Part shown: positions 61,854 to 64,000 of the stretch, piece after piece
Layout of the letters: every line of letters begins with the position of its first letter
Position numbering within the stretch: the stretch's first letter is position 1
Source of the DNA: Rahnella laticis
GTDB taxonomy: Bacteria > Pseudomonadota > Gammaproteobacteria > Enterobacterales > Enterobacteriaceae
Assembly (NCBI RefSeq): GCF_015644585.1
Contig: NZ_JADOBI010000011.1
Span: 1-64,000, forward strand
Length of the DNA stretch: 64,000 nt
Direction: 5' to 3'
Program-made: the position numbers and the translations under genes
The notes under the pieces: generated by a model
What the model was told of the DNA's origin: nothing
Seen by the model: only the letters and a program-made list of their open reading frames with translations
Databases searched by the model: none

Positions 61854-62338
61854 GATGCGATCCCCAGTAAAGGCTGATTTTCACTGCATATCCGCAATCT
61901 TCCCCGCGCAGAAAGGACAATCCGCAGGCTGCCTGCCGCATTTTTCAGGGTGAGATGTCCCGGCACGGCCGAATTTCGCAATCCGTAAAAACCGGTCGCG
62001 TTGTCAGAAAAATCGAGCAGTTCAATTTCAGGATCATCAACCGTAAACACCTTACTACCAGCCACATTGCAATCCGCCGCACGCTGCCCGGTTCCCACGC
62101 AACCGCCCTTTCCGCTCATCACCCACAGTATCGCGGAACGGTTGTAATTGTTGGCTCCGGTCTGAATACCATAAAAATACAGACGCAGCCGCTGAGCGTG
62201 CTGTTCAAGCTTCAACGCCTGCTGATAACCGCGCCAGCTGTGCATTCCCCACAGCGCGCACATCGCTACGATAACAACCACGACCATCATTTCTATCAGC
62301 GACATTCCCTGTTCTCCTGTCCGTTGTATTGTTTTCAT
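61844..62338 (-). CDS. ppdA: prepilin-peptidase-dependent pseudopilin PpdA
   Basis: Minor type IV pilin-like protein (GspH/FimT type), 164 aa. The class III leader has cleavage after G11 (R-T-G-E-Q-G/M-S-L-I-E-M-M), with E at +5. It is first of the four-gene pseudopilin operon. A CRP-S-like site and candidate promoter lie about 65-120 bp upstream, which fits a competence-regulon gene. Confidence 0.87.
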   Translation of the reverse strand: MKTIQRTGEQGMSLIEMMVVVVIVAMCALWGMHSWRGYQQALKLEQHAQRLRLYFYGIQTGANNYNRSAILWVMSGKGGCVGTGQRAADCNVAGSKVFTVDDPEIELLDFSDNATGFYGLRNSAVPGHLTLKNAAGSLRIVLSARGRLRICSENQPLLGIASCQ

Positions 62339-62406
62339 GCGGTCAGGTTAGGCATTTAAATTTTACCCGCCACAGGCAAAACGCATTTTTCCGGCACGCC
62401 TCGGGA

Positions 62407-62458
62407 ACAATATGTGCAACGAAGCGTACACAGCAAAATCGTTGCGCGACGCCTCGCA
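62407..62458 (-). promoter_or_regulatory. candidate ppdA promoter with CRP-S (Sxy-dependent) site
   Basis: On the minus strand TGCGA-GGCGTC-GCGCA (complement of 62443-62458) matches the CRP-S core TGCGA-N6-TCGCA with one mismatch. Downstream, TTGCTG (complement of 62431-62436), 18 bp, TATTGT (complement of 62407-62412) is a plausible promoter. The site centre falls near -50, not the usual -41.5 or -61.5, so the promoter assignment is tentative. Confidence 0.5.
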
Positions 62459-62548
62459 GGAATGAAATGAAATTAGAAATCGGGGCAGAAATCGTCAGGA
62501 AAAGGTGTAAAACGTACGGCAGCAGGGAGAAAGGCGTTAACGGAAATG

Positions 62549-62574
62549 GCCGCCTGACCAGAGTGGCAGGCGGC
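62549..62574 (-). terminator. hairpin downstream of thyA
   Basis: GCCGCCTG (62549-62556) and CAGGCGGC (62567-62574) pair perfectly, with an inner CCA/TGG, 13 bp after the thyA stop. No T-run follows on the minus strand, so it may be a weak terminator or an mRNA-protecting hairpin. Confidence 0.6.
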
Positions 62575-62587
62575 AAACAGCGAAGGA

Positions 62588-63382
62588 TCAGACAGCGACG
62601 GGCGCTTTGATTGCCGGGTGCGGATCGTACCCTTCAATCTCAAAATCTTCGAAGTTGTAATCAAACAGGGAGGCAGGTTTGCGCTTGATAATCAGTTTAG
62701 GCAACGCGCGTGGCTCACGGCTCAGTTGCAAATGCGTCTGTTCCATGTGGTTGCTGTACAGGTGAGTATCGCCACCGGTCCAGACAAAATCGCCCACTTC
62801 AAGGTCGCATTGTTGCGCCATCATGTGAACCAGCAATGCATAGCTGGCGATATTGAATGGCAGGCCGAGGAAGATATCGCATGAGCGCTGATACAGCTGG
62901 CAGGACAATTTGCCGTCCGCCACATAGAACTGGAAGAAGGCGTGGCACGGCGCCAGCGCCATCTGATCCAGCTCACCCACGTTCCAGGCCGAAACAATGA
63001 TACGGCGGGAATTAGGGTCCTGTTTCAGTTGCTTAATCACATTCGACAACTGGTCAACTTGCGTGCCATCAGCCGCACCCCATGCACGCCACTGTTTGCC
63101 GTACACAGGGCCGAGGTCACCATTTTCATCTGCCCACTCGTCCCAGATGCTGACGTTGTTTTCACGCAGATAGGCGATATTAGTTTTGCCTTTCAGGAAC
63201 CACAGAAGTTCATGAATGATGGAGCGCAGATGGCATTTTTTCGTGGTGACCAGCGGGAAGCCTTCCTGCAAATTGAAACGCATCTGATGACCAAAAATCG
63301 ACAACGTGCCAGTACCGGTACGGTCGGCTTTAGGGGTGCCCTCATCGAGCACTTTCTGCATTAAATCCAGATACTGTTTCAT
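62588..63382 (-). CDS. thyA: thymidylate synthase
   Basis: Converts dUMP to dTMP with methylene-tetrahydrofolate. The 264-aa length equals E. coli ThyA. Nucleophile C146 lies in L-A-P-C-H-A-F-F-Q, and the dUMP-binding arginines are in R-T-G-T-G-T and D-P-N-S-R-R. It lies 6 bp after lgt on the same strand, the conserved lgt-thyA pair. Confidence 0.98.
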   Translation of the reverse strand: MKQYLDLMQKVLDEGTPKADRTGTGTLSIFGHQMRFNLQEGFPLVTTKKCHLRSIIHELLWFLKGKTNIAYLRENNVSIWDEWADENGDLGPVYGKQWRAWGAADGTQVDQLSNVIKQLKQDPNSRRIIVSAWNVGELDQMALAPCHAFFQFYVADGKLSCQLYQRSCDIFLGLPFNIASYALLVHMMAQQCDLEVGDFVWTGGDTHLYSNHMEQTHLQLSREPRALPKLIIKRKPASLFDYNFEDFEIEGYDPHPAIKAPVAV

Positions 63383-63388
63383 GTTACC

Positions 63389-64000
63389 TCACGACAATTG
63401 TTTCTGCGGACGGCGATATGCCCAGACCATCATAATCAGGCCAATGACCACCATCGGGATGGACAGAACCTGCCCCATACTGATGATCCCATCGAACAGG
63501 CCCAGCTGCGCATCCGGCTGGCGGAAATGTTCGACGATGATGCGGAATAAGCCGTAGCCAATCAGGAACAAGCCTGATACCGCGCCCATCGGGCGTGATT
63601 TGCGAATAAATACGTTCAGAATGATGAACAATACGATGCCTTCCAGCAGCAGTTCATACAACTGCGAAGGATGGCGCGGCAGTACACCGTACTGGTTAAG
63701 CAGCGGCTGCCATTTCGGGTCTGCGGCGGCAATTGCGATATCTTCCTGACGTGAGCCGGGGAACAGCATCGCCCAAGGCACATCGGTGGTCACACGACCC
63801 CAGAGTTCGCCATTGATGAAGTTGCCCAGACGTCCTGCACCCAGACCAAACGGGATCAGCGGAGCAATAAAATCGGAAACCTGGAAGAAATTACGCTTGG
63901 TACGGCGTGCGAAAATCAGCATCACGACGATCACACCAATCAGGCCACCGTGGAAGGACATACCGCCGTCCCACACTTTGAAGAGATACAGAGGGTTATC
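63389..64000 (-). CDS. lgt: prolipoprotein diacylglyceryl transferase (C-terminal 203 residues; N-terminus off the window)
   Basis: Inner-membrane enzyme that transfers diacylglycerol to the lipobox cysteine of prolipoproteins, the first lipoprotein-maturation step; it would act on MetQ, RcsF, NlpE, MltA and YgdI encoded here. The partial protein contains the Lgt signature [16 protein letters not shown] and several membrane segments. The 5' end lies beyond the right edge. It overlaps nothing and is followed by thyA after 6 bp. Confidence 0.96.
   Translation of the reverse strand, partial: DNPLYLFKVWDGGMSFHGGLIGVIVVMLIFARRTKRNFFQVSDFIAPLIPFGLGAGRLGNFINGELWGRVTTDVPWAMLFPGSRQEDIAIAAADPKWQPLLNQYGVLPRHPSQLYELLLEGIVLFIILNVFIRKSRPMGAVSGLFLIGYGLFRIIVEHFRQPDAQLGLFDGIISMGQVLSIPMVVIGLIMMVWAYRRPQKQLS

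Overview
The window is ordinary chromosomal core sequence from a gamma-proteobacterium of the order Enterobacterales. Almost every protein is a close, full-length match to an Escherichia coli housekeeping protein, and gene order follows two E. coli blocks. Divergence from E. coli, the cytochrome c gene beside tilS and the lack of E. coli-specific insertions suggest the Yersiniaceae side of the order (Rahnella/Rouxiella/Ewingella/Serratia-like). That placement is inferred from memory, not computed. No prophage, insertion sequence, CRISPR array or plasmid-type gene was found.

Block A (1-38,990) matches the E. coli 5-minute region. Its left edge is the promoter and leader of an rRNA operon running off the window. 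Then come gmhB; metNIQ under tandem MetJ boxes; rcsF-trmO-proS; nlpE, arfB and yaeQ; yaeP-rof; a small periplasmic cytochrome c; and tilS, yaeR and ldcC. A long minus-strand envelope and replication cluster follows: accA-dnaE-rnhB-lpxB-lpxA-fabZ-lpxD-skp-bamA-rseP-cdsA-uppS, dxr, frr, pyrH and rpsB-tsf. It covers fatty acid and lipid A synthesis, outer-membrane protein assembly, undecaprenyl and isoprenoid precursors and translation. Divergent map, glnD, dapD and yaeH close the block.

Block B (39,000-64,000) matches the E. coli 63-minute region: yqcA-truC-yqcC, an extra MFS transporter gene, the regulatory RNA CsrB, syd, queF, ppnN, xni, rlmM-ygdD-gcvA, the regulatory RNA GcvB, ygdI, csdA-csdE/tcdA, mltA, three tandem identical initiator tRNA genes, amiC, argA under two ARG boxes, ptrA, the pseudopilin operon ppdA-ppdB-ygdB-ppdC, thyA and the C-terminal part of lgt.

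The most striking observation is an absence. In E. coli and many relatives ptrA sits inside recC-ptrA-recB-recD. Here ptrA is intact, but recB and recD are missing between argA and ptrA (75 bp remain) and recC is missing between ptrA and ppdC (297 bp remain, with no visible remnant). RecBCD is therefore either encoded elsewhere, replaced, or lost. The best non-protein features are CsrB with at least 16 AGGA motifs and a perfect UvrY-type palindrome upstream, GcvB, a nested inverted-repeat structure between queF and ppnN, and a CRP-S-like (competence-type) site upstream of ppdA.
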